A stretch of DNA of 64,000 bases from Verrucomicrobiota bacterium. Its GTDB lineage: Bacteria; Verrucomicrobiota; Verrucomicrobiia; Limisphaerales; JACRJZ01. The notes under the pieces were generated by a model. The model saw only the letters and a list, made by a program, of their open reading frames with translations. It was not told the DNA's origin and made no database searches. How positions within the stretch are numbered: position 1 is the stretch's first letter; each line of letters starts with the position of its first letter. Shown here in pieces: positions 16,187-25,306 of the stretch. A program made the translations under genes and the position numbers. The stretch spans positions 1-64,000 of the forward strand of contig JACRJZ010000021.1 in NCBI GenBank assembly GCA_016219875.1, in the 5' to 3' direction.

Positions 16187-17194
16187 CTACTTCTTTGGCA
16201 AGGCAGGCACCCCAGCTTGCGTCTTGGCGAACGTCTCCCAGCGCCGGTTCAAAGCGTCCAGCGACGGCTGGCCCGAATGCACGTACAAGCCGTAGCGCAC
16301 GGCCAGAGCCTCGCCGGGCTGGAGCGTGCGCGCGGCGTCCAGCGTGAGCGACGCCCCCATCCAGCCGTCGCTGCGCACGTGAAAGCCGGTGGGATGGTTG
16401 GGATTCGACGGATGATCCATGAGGGTGATGCCCTCGATGGCGGCGGCGGTGATCGGCCCGCTGTAGTCCACCCAACGGGCATGTTTCCAAAAGATTTCCG
16501 GCTCGCCCACCTGGCCCTCGGAATTGCGCAGGACGCCGCCGCCGTCGTTCACACCGATGGTCTTGGCCATCCGCACGCCGATAAGGCCGAAGGGCGACTT
16601 CCCGAATGTGACGGCATTGGTCCCGGCTCGAAGTTCCACGTCGAGGACCAGCAGCCATTCCTGGTTCGGCAAGGGCTGGACGCGCACCGCACGGCGCTCC
16701 GTGAGGATCGTCTTGCTGTTGGTTTCGTTCAGCCACGCGTTGACGGCGACCAAGAAGCTCTCGTCGTCCGCATCGGCAAATTGCTCGATGCGCTGGTGGA
16801 CGATGCGGGCTTTGGAACGGTCTTCCCAGAAGCTAAGGCCGTCCACGTCGGCGTGGGAAATCCAGACCGAGTAGTGGTGGCTGTGCGATTCTGGGTCGTG
16901 CGGGTGGCCCATGCGCGTGAGCGAACGGCCCGATGGCCCCATGACCGGATAGATGAACGGCCGCCGCAGGGTGGTGCCGAAGTAGTAGCGGCACAGCTCG
17001 AACCCGTCGCGCTGGAACGACACCTGTTGGTCGGGCAGCGGCAGCGCCTGCATGAGCGGGACCTTTTTGGCAGACGAGGGCGCGGCTGCGGTGGAGCGGG
17101 AGGCGAGGCCCCCTGCGAGGAGGGCCGCGAGCGCGAAGGTCGAGCAGGCGAGTCGGAGCGTTCGGCGCGGGAAGCAAGAAGTGGTGGTGCGCAT
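16187..17194 (-). CDS. Exported PmoA/DUF6807 family protein
   Basis: A 335-residue exported protein with a twin-positive N-terminus and hydrophobic signal (CSTFALAALLAGGLASRSTAAA). The mature part carries the family's characteristic run: RPFIYPVMGPSGRSLTRMGHPHD, then SHSHHYSVWISHADVDGLSFW, then FGLIGVRMAKTIGVNDGGGVLRNSEGQVGEPEIFWKHARWVDYSG. The family was named from a supposed link to methane oxygenase PmoA, but it is better treated as a beta-sandwich carbohydrate-related protein abundant in Planctomycetota and Verrucomicrobiota. The His-rich SHSHH could bind metal. ATG start at 17194. Confidence 0.8.
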   Translation of the reverse strand: MRTTTSCFPRRTLRLACSTFALAALLAGGLASRSTAAAPSSAKKVPLMQALPLPDQQVSFQRDGFELCRYYFGTTLRRPFIYPVMGPSGRSLTRMGHPHDPESHSHHYSVWISHADVDGLSFWEDRSKARIVHQRIEQFADADDESFLVAVNAWLNETNSKTILTERRAVRVQPLPNQEWLLVLDVELRAGTNAVTFGKSPFGLIGVRMAKTIGVNDGGGVLRNSEGQVGEPEIFWKHARWVDYSGPITAAAIEGITLMDHPSNPNHPTGFHVRSDGWMGASLTLDAARTLQPGEALAVRYGLYVHSGQPSLDALNRRWETFAKTQAGVPALPKK

Positions 17195-17253
17195 GGTCGA
17201 GGTTTGTGGGAAAGGCGGATTTGGAAATTGGCTCAGCCGTAACAATTCAGTAG

Positions 17254-17417
17254 AACCACGAAATACACGAAACACACGAAAGGAAGACCCAAGGAAACCG
17301 TGGCTGGCCCGGCAACGGAAAGGTCCCTCAGCGCGGTCACCTTTTGGTGACGCCGGAGCCTCCGCTCCCCACCGCGGTTCAGCCTTTGTTTTCGTGTCTT
17401 TCGTGTGTTTCGTGGTT
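17254..17417. repeat. Long-range inverted repeat of CACGAAA units
   Basis: The left arm, 17254-17283, begins AACCACGAAATACACGAAAC. The right arm, 17390-17417, is its near-complement and ends GTGTTTCGTGGTT. About 105 bases separate the arms and contain a small GGTCACC/GGTGACG-like palindrome near 17336-17352. It fills the gap between the DUF6807 gene and the next minus-strand gene. Confidence 0.65.
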
Positions 17418-17439
17418 CCCTCGACTGCATGGATACGGC

Positions 17440-17901
17440 TCAGGGCTTTCCGGTTATCTGCTCGGCGCGTTTGAGGATGAGCAGGAACTGGCCCTTGACG
17501 GTCTTGAACTCCGTGGGCCGAGGGTAACGCGGATTGGCCACGCACCATTTCAACGTATCGCCTTCGAGTTTGAAGATGCCGAGATACGGCCCTTTGGGTC
17601 CCAGGCCGCGCGTCCGGGTGCCCTCCAGCCCTTGCGGCGACTGAGCGAGGCCCAGCTTGTAGGCCCCGGCCCCCATGTCTTCTTTGCCGTCCTTGATGGC
17701 GCTGATCTCCGTCTCGGTGATCGTCACTTCGAGCTTCACTGGACCTTGGTCGGGCTTCTCACCAGCGCCTTCGACAGCGAAACCGCGCCAGGTTCCGACG
17801 ATCTTCTTGCGCGCGGCAGCATCGTCGTCCGCCGCGACCGCGGCGGTTCCGGGCAAGTTCAAGACGATCCAGAGAGCCAGAAGATGAAGCAGTGTTTTCA
17901 T
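17440..17901 (-). CDS. Small exported TIGR03067-like protein
   Basis: A 153-residue protein with signal peptide MKTLLHLLALWIVLNLPGTAAVA. The mature part starts with KKIVGTWRGFAVEGAGEKPDQGPVKLEVTITETEISAI and ends with TLKWCVANPRYPRPTEFKTVKGQFLLILKR. This fits the lipocalin-like TIGR03067 family (xLxGTWxvxs then LxWCxaxpgxxRPteFxs), common in PVC bacteria and of unknown function. It diverges from the CRISPR effector gene, from which 181 bases separate it. Confidence 0.75.
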   Translation of the reverse strand: MKTLLHLLALWIVLNLPGTAAVAADDDAAARKKIVGTWRGFAVEGAGEKPDQGPVKLEVTITETEISAIKDGKEDMGAGAYKLGLAQSPQGLEGTRTRGLGPKGPYLGIFKLEGDTLKWCVANPRYPRPTEFKTVKGQFLLILKRAEQITGKP

Positions 17902-18082
17902 GGTCACGAGTCGGCTGGTCACAGCAGTGTTCACGGACGTTGAAGGATTGGATTCAAAACGCCACGAATCCATTCATGCGCAGGCAGTGATTTGTACCAG
18001 TCCGAAACATTTTTCAGCCCTTCTCTGGCAAGACAGATTTCCTCTTCCACTGCTCGGAAATTCTGGCAAAGTCCGGCTTGCC

Positions 18083-21000
18083 ATGAACTCGGAAGCGAAC
18101 CTGCCTGCCACGCAACGTGCCTACGCGCTTCGTCTGACCAGCCACGATCCCAATTGGCGCGACCGCGTCTGGCGCACGCACCTGGCCGTGAACCGCGGCG
18201 CCGCCGCCTTCGGCGACTGGCTGCTCACGCTGCGGGGCGGGCTGGAGCACGGCTTGGCGGACGAATCCCGGCTCGACCCGAAGGCGGTGGACAAGGCGTT
18301 GAAGGACCGGCGCAAAGCGCGACAGCCGAACGAACCAGAGCCGACGCGGGCAGAAGTTGTCGCCGCCATGGTTCGCGACCGCCGCATTCTGCTCGCGCTC
18401 TCGTGGCTCAGCGTCGAAGTCGGCTACAACGGGCCGCATGCCATCGGCACAGACAAGGACAAGGTTCGCGCCACGTTCCTCGACGTCCTGCGGAAGCGCA
18501 GGCTGACGGAAGCCGAGGTGCGCGAATGGGAAACGGACTGCGCGGATTCACTCCAGGCCAACATCAAAGAAGACGCCCTCTGGGTAAACCGCAGCTTGGC
18601 GTTCGACGCTCAAGTGCAGCGGTTCGGCACGGTGCTGAACCGCGACGAAGCCGGGGCGCTCATCGCCGAATTCTTCGGGAAGGCCGACGACTATCTCGCG
18701 CCCGTCGAGCTTGGCGATGAAGGCGAGACTGCGGCTCGTGGTGATGCGGATGGAGAGCAGAAGTTCCGCACCGTTGCGCGCGGCTGGGTCAGCACCAACT
18801 GGGGAACGGACGAGAAAAGCGATAAAGAGAAAATCGCGCAGAGCCTGCGGCGACTGGCCGGAGTTGCGAACGATTGCGTGGGGCAGTCCGGCATGGCGTT
18901 CGTCGGCCGGGGCATCCAAGCGCTCGGCGGCACATCCTCGAACGACGCACCTGTTGAGGACCTACTCGATGAGCTTCGGAAGCATGTTGGCTGGATCACC
19001 GGAAGCCCTTCAATCGGTCGCCTCGCAGTTGAAGCCGCCGCTGCAAAGACGGTGTTGTCCGCTGCAGACGTGGAGGTGCTGCGCGAGAAGATAGAGAAGG
19101 AGGCGGACAAGAAGGCAGCCGTCGGCAATCGCGCTGCGCCCGGTTGGTGCGTGAGCGTTCAACGAGTGATCGAAGCTCGTGCCGGTCTCCGTTTTCACGT
19201 CGATCGGGACCACACCGGCGAGTTCTCAACAATGCTCGACCACGCTGCGCGCCGAGTTTCCACCGGCCACACCTGGATCAAGCGCGCCGAAGCGGAGCGT
19301 CGGAACTTCTACTTCCAGGCTCAGCGTCTCCAGCGCGTCCCGCCATCAGCCCGTCAACGCCTCGACGACTTCTGCGCCGAGCGTTCCAAGGACACCGCCG
19401 CCAAGGACGCCTACAGAATTCGCCCGCGTGCGCTGGCTGGATGGAAAGAAGTCGTGGCGAAATGGGCGAAGGGGACCGGCGACACGGAAGAGGTCCGGGA
19501 GAAACTCCGGATCGAGGCCGTCGGGGAGGTCCAACGTGAGTTTGAAGACGACCGCGATGAGAAGTTCGGCGATCACAAATTGTTCGAGGAGCTGGCGGGC
19601 GACGACGCGCTCTGCGTGTGGCGCGAGGATGGTCGGCCCGACGGCAGCCCATATCCTGAATGGTTACTCGACTACGCCGCGGGCAGTTGGGCGAATTTCA
19701 AGCGAGCGGACTTCAAGGTTCCCGCCTACTGCCACCCCGATCCGTTGGTCCACCCGGTCTTTTGCGACTTCGGCAATTCGCGGTGGGAGATTAGTTTTGC
19801 CTGCCATCGCGCCCCCACCAGAGCCGCCAAAGCGGAACTGGACGTGAAGCGTCTGCGCGAGAACCGAGCGAAAACGGAGTCGCAATTGGCCAAAGCCAAC
19901 GAGGACGCGAAGCGTGAGAGGAAACAGGCCGAACTCGACGAGTGGGTCCGCAAGCTCGTGGAGGCGGAGAAGAAGCTTGCCTGGCTTGGTTCGCCCCACG
20001 CTCTCACGCTCGGCCTGCTCGACGGCGGCAAGCCCGTGGACGCCGAACTTCGTTGGCAATCCAAGCGTCTCGTCAAAGACCTCGCCTTGGACGCCAAGCC
20101 CGGCAGTCCCTCAGCCGTCACGCGCGCCGATCGACTCAGCCGCGCATCCGGCCAAGCGCCCGTCGCGCCCGCGCCCGTGTCCATTCTGGACCTCTTCGAC
20201 AAGCAGAAGGATTGGAACGGACGCCTCCAAGCGCCGCGCGAGCAATTGGAGAAACTTGCGGTCGCCCTTGGAAGGCACGCCGCCCCGAAGGCGATCACTC
20301 GACAAGAGGCGCTGGATGCTTACGTAAAACATGCCGATCGTCTTCTCGCGGAAATCAGCGAACGAGAACATTCCGCTGCCGGCAAGCGCATCGCTCACGC
20401 TCGGAGTCTGCACGATCATCTCGAATGGCTGGTCACGTTCTCCGCCAGGCTCCAGCCGCAGGGTCCGTGGCTGGGTTTCGTCGAACGAAGCGCGGACAAA
20501 ACGCCGTTTCAGCGAACCGTTCGAGAAACGAAAGGCACCCGGAGAATGGGGGAGAGTTTTCCCTCACTCGAAGGTTGGCCGCATGACGAGCTCAACAAGC
20601 CACTCAAACTGAATGAGGAGGGTAACAAGCTCGTAGCGGACTCCAGCGCCAAAAGAGGAAACCGCGCCCTACTCATCCTTTCCCGTCTGCCCGGCCTCCG
20701 ACTACTTTCTGCCGATTTGGGCCATCGCTACGGCGCGGCGGGCGCAGTCTGGGAGACGCTGTCGCCGGAGCAGTTCAGGCAGGAGTGCGACAAGGCGAGG
20801 CAGGCGGGCGCAACCGTGAACATCCAGCCGTTGTTCGCGCAGTTCCTCTGGCCCAAGCGCCAAGGCAATTCGTCGAACAAGGAGTTCAACCCTGTCACGC
20901 TTTTCCGCCGCATCGGCCCGGACTTTTGGGACGACGCGCAGACGAAACCCCATCCTGCGCCGTGGGCGCGGTTGGAGCGGCAGTTCCTCATCAAGCTGCA

Positions 21001-23338
21001 AGGGGAGGAAGCGGACGCGCGCGAGGCGAGCAATGAGGAGATTTGGTTCGTGCATCAACTGGAGTGGGCGTGCGGCATGAAAGGGCAAGCGCCACCGGAC
21101 AAGCAGAAACGGCGTCTCGACTTGCCGTTGATTGACCGCATGGTGGCCGCTGGTTTTGGGCAGTCGGAAAAATGGCCAAAGCAGAAGCTGCGGTTGGAGG
21201 AATTGCGCCGGCTTGGCTGGGAACCGGTGGTTGCGCCGATAGCCAATGCCCAATCGTCAATAGCCGAGCGGATGCCCTCGCTGGCCGTGGATGACTTGAT
21301 GAGCGACGCGGTGGACACGCTCCGGCTCGCGCTCAGGCGTCACGGCACCCTCGCCTGCCTCGCGCGCGACCTGCCGGCTACGCACAAGACGGTGCCGGGA
21401 GGCAAACGGGTGGAGTTGCCCGCGGAGGAACGGCCCGAGTTCCTCGCCAAATTGCTGCTCGACTGGCACGGCCTCATCACGCACCGCCGCGCGCCGGATG
21501 AGAAGGCCAGGGCGCTGTGGGAATCGGTGAACTTCCTCAAGCCGTTCCTGCGCGATGAGAAGGAAGGCGGTTTGGAGGTTCGTCCCGAGGACCCGGAAGC
21601 GGCGCCGACGCGCAAAGCCCGCGAGAAGCGGAATCTCGCCAGTCTGGCGAAGGTCGTCGGGAAGTTCGCCCCGGGGGAACTGCCGCGGCTCGCTGGCGAA
21701 TTCAAGAGACTCTGGGAAGAGGCCGACGGCATGGCGGCAGATGTCCCGAAGCCCGGAACGAAGGGGCCGAGGCAGACCCAGCCCACCACCAAAGGCACAG
21801 GGTTCCACTTCTGGCTGCGAGAACTCGGAGACCGTCTCTGGCCGTCTGGTCTGAGGAAAGACCGGCGGCAAACCGGCGAGGGCAAATCTGCCGCCACGGA
21901 TTGGGCCAAGGTCGCTTCTGGTCGGAACACCGGCGGCCTCTCACCGCAGCGGGTGACAACCTTGCGGGAGTTTTGGGATTTGCAGAAGGCCTTTGCCGGA
22001 CGCGAGCGATGGGATGGCCGAAAGTGGATTCACCCGCCGGCGAAGGAAGGTTTCGGCAAGCGGAAGTTCGACGCAGTGGATGAACTGCGGGACCAGCGTA
22101 TGAAGCAACTGGCCTCGCATATCGCTGCCGCCGCCTTGGGCCTGGCTCCGGACAAGCCTTCAGAAACAGAGCGGAGGGTCGGTGAGTTGTTGCGGCAGCA
22201 TCGCAAGGCTGGAGCAGAGGCGGAAAGGAAGTTGCTGTTGGCTCGTGCGCTGGAACTCCTGAAGCCAGTCTGCCTTCAGAGTAACCGGAGATTGCCCAAG
22301 CCGGACGGAACGGAAGCCGAGAGGTTGACCTGGGTGCAGGCGACGCTGGCTTGGCTTTCCCGCCAGCGGTTGAACAAACTGGTGAATCGCTCCGGGGGTG
22401 AAGCGCCGTTCTCCCCCTGCCACGCGGTCGTCATCGAGAACCTCGACAACTACAAACTGGATCAACGGCGGACGCGCCGGGAGAACCGGCTGCGTGCCAC
22501 GTGGAAGGTGTCCGAACTGAAGAAATTCCTCGCCGAAGCCTGCCAGTTGAACGGGCTGCACTTGCGGGAGGTGAATCCCAAATGGACTTCGCAACAGGAC
22601 AGCCGCACCGGAGCAGCCGGGGTGCGTTGCACGGATGTACCGTTACGCGATTTCCTCCGCGAGGGCGGGTTCTGGGCGCGCGAGGCGGAGCGCATTCGCC
22701 GGAAGAAGGAACGAGACGACGCGGAGACGTTGTTGTTCGACACGTTCAACCACTGGTCCGCCCGACAGGAATCTCCAAGTGAGGCCGAAGCCAAGCGGCT
22801 GAAGCACGGTTCCATTCGCCTGCTCAAGAAGAATGGCGGAGAGTTGTTCGTTTCCGCGGCAAGTGCCTCCGACCAGAACTCCAGTGGCACTCGGCGTGTC
22901 GGGCAGCCAGCGCTGCAAGCCGATCTGAACGCCTCCGCCAACGTCGGCCTCAAGGCGTTGCTTGATCCTGACTGGGCGGGTAGTTGGTGGTATGTGCCGT
23001 GTGACCCGAAGGAGTTTTGTCCTGTGGCCGAGGCGGTGAATGGCTGTCTGGTTTTCGAGAGAGACGGCAAAGCCTTCAAACCGTTGCCGACAGACGAACA
23101 ACCGAGAGCGGACGAACCAGTTGGCAGGGCAGGCAAGGGGAACGCAAGAGCTCCGTATCTGTGGCGTGACGTTTCCACCGCGAAGCCGAATGAGGTGTGG
23201 AGGCGAGTTCGTGACCGAAAAGAGGAAGTCGTCAAGTGGGCGGGCCGCGAGAACTACTGGTCGAAAGTTGAAAAGGACGTCGCTGCCATTCTCCGCGCCC
23301 ACAATGACCTGCCTCCGGAAGACGATTTGCCGTCGTAG
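18083..23338 (+). CDS. cas12b: Oversized Cas12b-like type V-B CRISPR effector nuclease
   Basis: A 1751-residue RNA-guided nuclease candidate. The three RuvC motifs are intact. RuvC-I is GLRLLSADLGHRYGAAGAV (Asp878), RuvC-II is VVIENLDNYKL (Glu1452) and RuvC-III is QADLNASANVGLKAL (Asp1614). Residues 1502-1516, TSQQDSRTGAAGVRC, closely match the Alicyclobacillus Cas12b segment SSRFDARTGAPGIRC. GELFVSAASASDQ before RuvC-III and ENYWSKVEKDVAAIL at the end also match that protein. In the N-terminal half, FGDHKLFEELAGDDALCVWRED (about residue 495) matches FGSHDLFAKLAEPEYQALWRED. Known Cas12b are about 1100-1300 residues. Here the extra length lies before RuvC-I, including a coiled coil at about 587-632, and between RuvC-I and II (574 residues against 278 in AacCas12b). 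I took the ATG at 18083 because sequence before it has no homology-like character. cas4-cas1, cas2, tracrRNA and array follow on the same strand. Confidence 0.93.
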   Translation: MNSEANLPATQRAYALRLTSHDPNWRDRVWRTHLAVNRGAAAFGDWLLTLRGGLEHGLADESRLDPKAVDKALKDRRKARQPNEPEPTRAEVVAAMVRDRRILLALSWLSVEVGYNGPHAIGTDKDKVRATFLDVLRKRRLTEAEVREWETDCADSLQANIKEDALWVNRSLAFDAQVQRFGTVLNRDEAGALIAEFFGKADDYLAPVELGDEGETAARGDADGEQKFRTVARGWVSTNWGTDEKSDKEKIAQSLRRLAGVANDCVGQSGMAFVGRGIQALGGTSSNDAPVEDLLDELRKHVGWITGSPSIGRLAVEAAAAKTVLSAADVEVLREKIEKEADKKAAVGNRAAPGWCVSVQRVIEARAGLRFHVDRDHTGEFSTMLDHAARRVSTGHTWIKRAEAERRNFYFQAQRLQRVPPSARQRLDDFCAERSKDTAAKDAYRIRPRALAGWKEVVAKWAKGTGDTEEVREKLRIEAVGEVQREFEDDRDEKFGDHKLFEELAGDDALCVWREDGRPDGSPYPEWLLDYAAGSWANFKRADFKVPAYCHPDPLVHPVFCDFGNSRWEISFACHRAPTRAAKAELDVKRLRENRAKTESQLAKANEDAKRERKQAELDEWVRKLVEAEKKLAWLGSPHALTLGLLDGGKPVDAELRWQSKRLVKDLALDAKPGSPSAVTRADRLSRASGQAPVAPAPVSILDLFDKQKDWNGRLQAPREQLEKLAVALGRHAAPKAITRQEALDAYVKHADRLLAEISEREHSAAGKRIAHARSLHDHLEWLVTFSARLQPQGPWLGFVERSADKTPFQRTVRETKGTRRMGESFPSLEGWPHDELNKPLKLNEEGNKLVADSSAKRGNRALLILSRLPGLRLLSADLGHRYGAAGAVWETLSPEQFRQECDKARQAGATVNIQPLFAQFLWPKRQGNSSNKEFNPVTLFRRIGPDFWDDAQTKPHPAPWARLERQFLIKLQGEEADAREASNEEIWFVHQLEWACGMKGQAPPDKQKRRLDLPLIDRMVAAGFGQSEKWPKQKLRLEELRRLGWEPVVAPIANAQSSIAERMPSLAVDDLMSDAVDTLRLALRRHGTLACLARDLPATHKTVPGGKRVELPAEERPEFLAKLLLDWHGLITHRRAPDEKARALWESVNFLKPFLRDEKEGGLEVRPEDPEAAPTRKAREKRNLASLAKVVGKFAPGELPRLAGEFKRLWEEADGMAADVPKPGTKGPRQTQPTTKGTGFHFWLRELGDRLWPSGLRKDRRQTGEGKSAATDWAKVASGRNTGGLSPQRVTTLREFWDLQKAFAGRERWDGRKWIHPPAKEGFGKRKFDAVDELRDQRMKQLASHIAAAALGLAPDKPSETERRVGELLRQHRKAGAEAERKLLLARALELLKPVCLQSNRRLPKPDGTEAERLTWVQATLAWLSRQRLNKLVNRSGGEAPFSPCHAVVIENLDNYKLDQRRTRRENRLRATWKVSELKKFLAEACQLNGLHLREVNPKWTSQQDSRTGAAGVRCTDVPLRDFLREGGFWAREAERIRRKKERDDAETLLFDTFNHWSARQESPSEAEAKRLKHGSIRLLKKNGGELFVSAASASDQNSSGTRRVGQPALQADLNASANVGLKALLDPDWAGSWWYVPCDPKEFCPVAEAVNGCLVFERDGKAFKPLPTDEQPRADEPVGRAGKGNARAPYLWRDVSTAKPNEVWRRVRDRKEEVVKWAGRENYWSKVEKDVAAILRAHNDLPPEDDLPS

Positions 23339-23408
23339 CGGCGAACTGGCGTTCGCCGCCATCTGGAAAACAGCTTGACCAGCGGCGCTCGCCAGAACGC
23401 CGCTACGC
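23331..23408. repeat. Inverted repeat between effector and cas4-cas1
   Basis: CGTAGCGGCGAACTGGCG at the effector stop is mirrored by CGCCAGAACGCCGCTACG at 23391-23408. This gives an imperfect hairpin of ~16 bp across the intergenic gap, with the effector stop codon inside the left arm. It could attenuate transcription between the two genes or be a dispersed repeat. Confidence 0.6.
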
Positions 23409-23419
23409 CCGAAAGATTC

Positions 23420-25303
23420 ATGTGGCAAACCCGCAACATCGCTGAACACGCTTACTGCCCGCGCCTGTTTTACTTCATGCAGGTCGAGGGCGTGTTCCTG
23501 CCCAGCACCGACACCGTACAGGGCGTCGCCGTGCATCGCCGCGTGGACAAGCCGTCTCAGGCGCCGGCTTCACCGGAGGAAGGGGACAGCGCCGCAGCCC
23601 GCCCCGTCGCAGTCCGCTCGCTGGCGCTCAGTTCGGAGGCGCTTCAACTCACAGCCAAGCTGGACTTGGCCGAGATCTCCGGCGTGGTGGCAGTTCCCGT
23701 CGAGTATCGCAAAGGCCGGCCCAAGCGTTCCGTCATGTCTCCACCGCCTGATGAACTCGATGAGGTGGACGATCCGCCGCTGGCGCAGACTGAGCCTTGG
23801 CCGACGGACCGTGTTCAGGTCGGCCTGCAGGTGCTGTTGCTCGAAGAGGCTGGCTACACGGTCCCGCGCGCTGTGCTGTATTACGCCGAGGTGAAGTTGC
23901 GCCTCGACGTCCCCGTGGATGACACGCTTCGGGCTGACGCCCGTGCGTGTCTTGCCGCCGCGCAACGAACCGCCGAGGCCGGTCAGCGTCCGCCACCGTT
24001 GGTGAACGATTCGCGTTGCGCGCGTTGCTCGCTCCAGCCGTTTTGCCTGCCGGACGAGTTGAACTACCTGAAGGCCGAAGGCGATGAGGAAGCCGAGCCG
24101 GCGCGGCCCCCGCGAAAGCTTTGGCCGCCGCGGGCCGAAGGCGAACACGTCATCGTCCAGAAATACGGCGCCCGAGTGGGCGTACGCGGCGAGTCGCTGC
24201 GCGTCACGGACAACGAAGGGCGCGTGCTGAAAGAACTGCCACTGGCGGGCGTCGAGAGCGTCTATCTGCTCGGCCACGTTCAGATCACTTCCCAAGCCGT
24301 CGCCATGCTGGCGGAGAAAGGCGTGCCCGTGGCTTGGCTGAGCGCGGCGGGCCGACTCCAGGCGGTGACGGACCCGCTGGACAGCGTGAGCGCCACGGTC
24401 CGTCGGGCGCAGGTGTTGCGCTTGGAAGACCCGGTGATGCGGCTGGAACTCGCGCGCACCCTCATCACTGCCAAAATCCAAAACCAACGCACACTGCTGA
24501 TGCGGAATGCGAAGCCCCCTACAACTGCGGAGCGAGCCGATACGGCCGGAGCCACCGACTTGCCCCCTCACCCCATCCCTCTCCCCCTCGGAGGGGGAGA
24601 GGGTGCCCGGAGGGCGGGGGAGGGGAACGCGAGCGCCCTTTCGACTTCAGCCGCAGATTCGGGTATCGACGGACGCGCCAGCCTGGAGCGCGCGGTCGTG
24701 GAGATGTCGCATCACGCCGCTGCCGCTGCAAAGGCATCCGATCTCGAGGTGGTGCGCGGCCACGAAGGACAAGCAGCCGCGCTCTACTTCGCACATCTGC
24801 CCGGCACGTTCAAAGACCAGGAGATCGCGGCCGAATTCGCCAAGCACGGTCGGGACCGACGGCCACCACCCGACCCGGTCAACGCCTGCCTTTCGTTCGC
24901 CTATGCCATGTTAACGCACGAGTGCATTGCCGCACTGCGCCTGGCCCGCCTCGAACCAAGCCTTGGCGGATTTCACCGAAGCAAGCCGGGTCGGCCAGCC
25001 TTGGCGTTGGACCTGATGGAGCCGTTTCGACCGCTGATCGCGGATTCGCTGGCGCTCGCGGCTTTCAACCGGGGTGAGTTGGGCGCGGGCCACTTCTTCC
25101 GGTCGGCGGCGGGGTGCGTGTTTACCGACACGGGACGGCGCGCGTTTTTCTCGTGCTACGACCGGCGCATGAACGCGGAGGTGACGCATCCAGCCTTCGG
25201 CTATCGGCTGACCTATCGGCGAATGCTGGGTCTGCACGCGCGACTGATCGCGGCGTGGCTGTTGGGCGAGGTGCCGGTGCTCACGTTTCTCACCACGCGC
25301 TGA
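23420..25303 (+). CDS. cas4-cas1: Cas4-Cas1 fusion, spacer-acquisition integrase
   Basis: A 627-residue fusion. The N-terminal Cas4 part has Cys13 (YCPRLFYF), a PD-(D/E)xK-like core (VPVEYRKGRPKR) and Cys200, Cys203 and Cys209 (CARCSLQPFC), together enough for the [4Fe-4S] cluster. Cas4 trims prespacers and helps select the PAM. From about residue 235 the Cas1 integrase follows: IVQKYGARVGVRGESLRVTD, then VYLLGHVQITSQAV, then catalytic Glu449 (GHEGQAAALYF), His519 (GGFHRSKPGRP) and Glu534 (DLMEPFRPL). Fused Cas4-Cas1 is typical of types V-B and I-G (I-U). I chose the ATG at 23420, preceded by GAAAG, because the Cas4 start motif begins a few residues later. About 50 residues (367-417) between the Cas1 alpha-domain helices are an in-frame inserted palindromic repeat. 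cas2 starts three bases after the stop. Confidence 0.95.
   Translation: MWQTRNIAEHAYCPRLFYFMQVEGVFLPSTDTVQGVAVHRRVDKPSQAPASPEEGDSAAARPVAVRSLALSSEALQLTAKLDLAEISGVVAVPVEYRKGRPKRSVMSPPPDELDEVDDPPLAQTEPWPTDRVQVGLQVLLLEEAGYTVPRAVLYYAEVKLRLDVPVDDTLRADARACLAAAQRTAEAGQRPPPLVNDSRCARCSLQPFCLPDELNYLKAEGDEEAEPARPPRKLWPPRAEGEHVIVQKYGARVGVRGESLRVTDNEGRVLKELPLAGVESVYLLGHVQITSQAVAMLAEKGVPVAWLSAAGRLQAVTDPLDSVSATVRRAQVLRLEDPVMRLELARTLITAKIQNQRTLLMRNAKPPTTAERADTAGATDLPPHPIPLPLGGGEGARRAGEGNASALSTSAADSGIDGRASLERAVVEMSHHAAAAAKASDLEVVRGHEGQAAALYFAHLPGTFKDQEIAAEFAKHGRDRRPPPDPVNACLSFAYAMLTHECIAALRLARLEPSLGGFHRSKPGRPALALDLMEPFRPLIADSLALAAFNRGELGAGHFFRSAAGCVFTDTGRRAFFSCYDRRMNAEVTHPAFGYRLTYRRMLGLHARLIAAWLLGEVPVLTFLTTR
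24577..24603. repeat. GC-rich palindromic element inside cas1
   Basis: CCCTCTCCCCCTC is followed directly by GGAGGGGGAGAGGG, a near-perfect palindrome with flanking CCCCTCACCCC. It is translated in frame as PLPLGGGEGARRAGEG. It is of the same family as the copies at 41595-41619, 41682-41706 and 56220-56244. Confidence 0.8.
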
Positions 25304-25306
25304 ACC

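Noticed and set aside
17900..18082. 61 extra N-terminal codons of the effector
   Set aside because: The frame is open upstream of ATG 18083, but the residues are unlike a Cas12b start and overlap the promoter-side region of the divergent gene.
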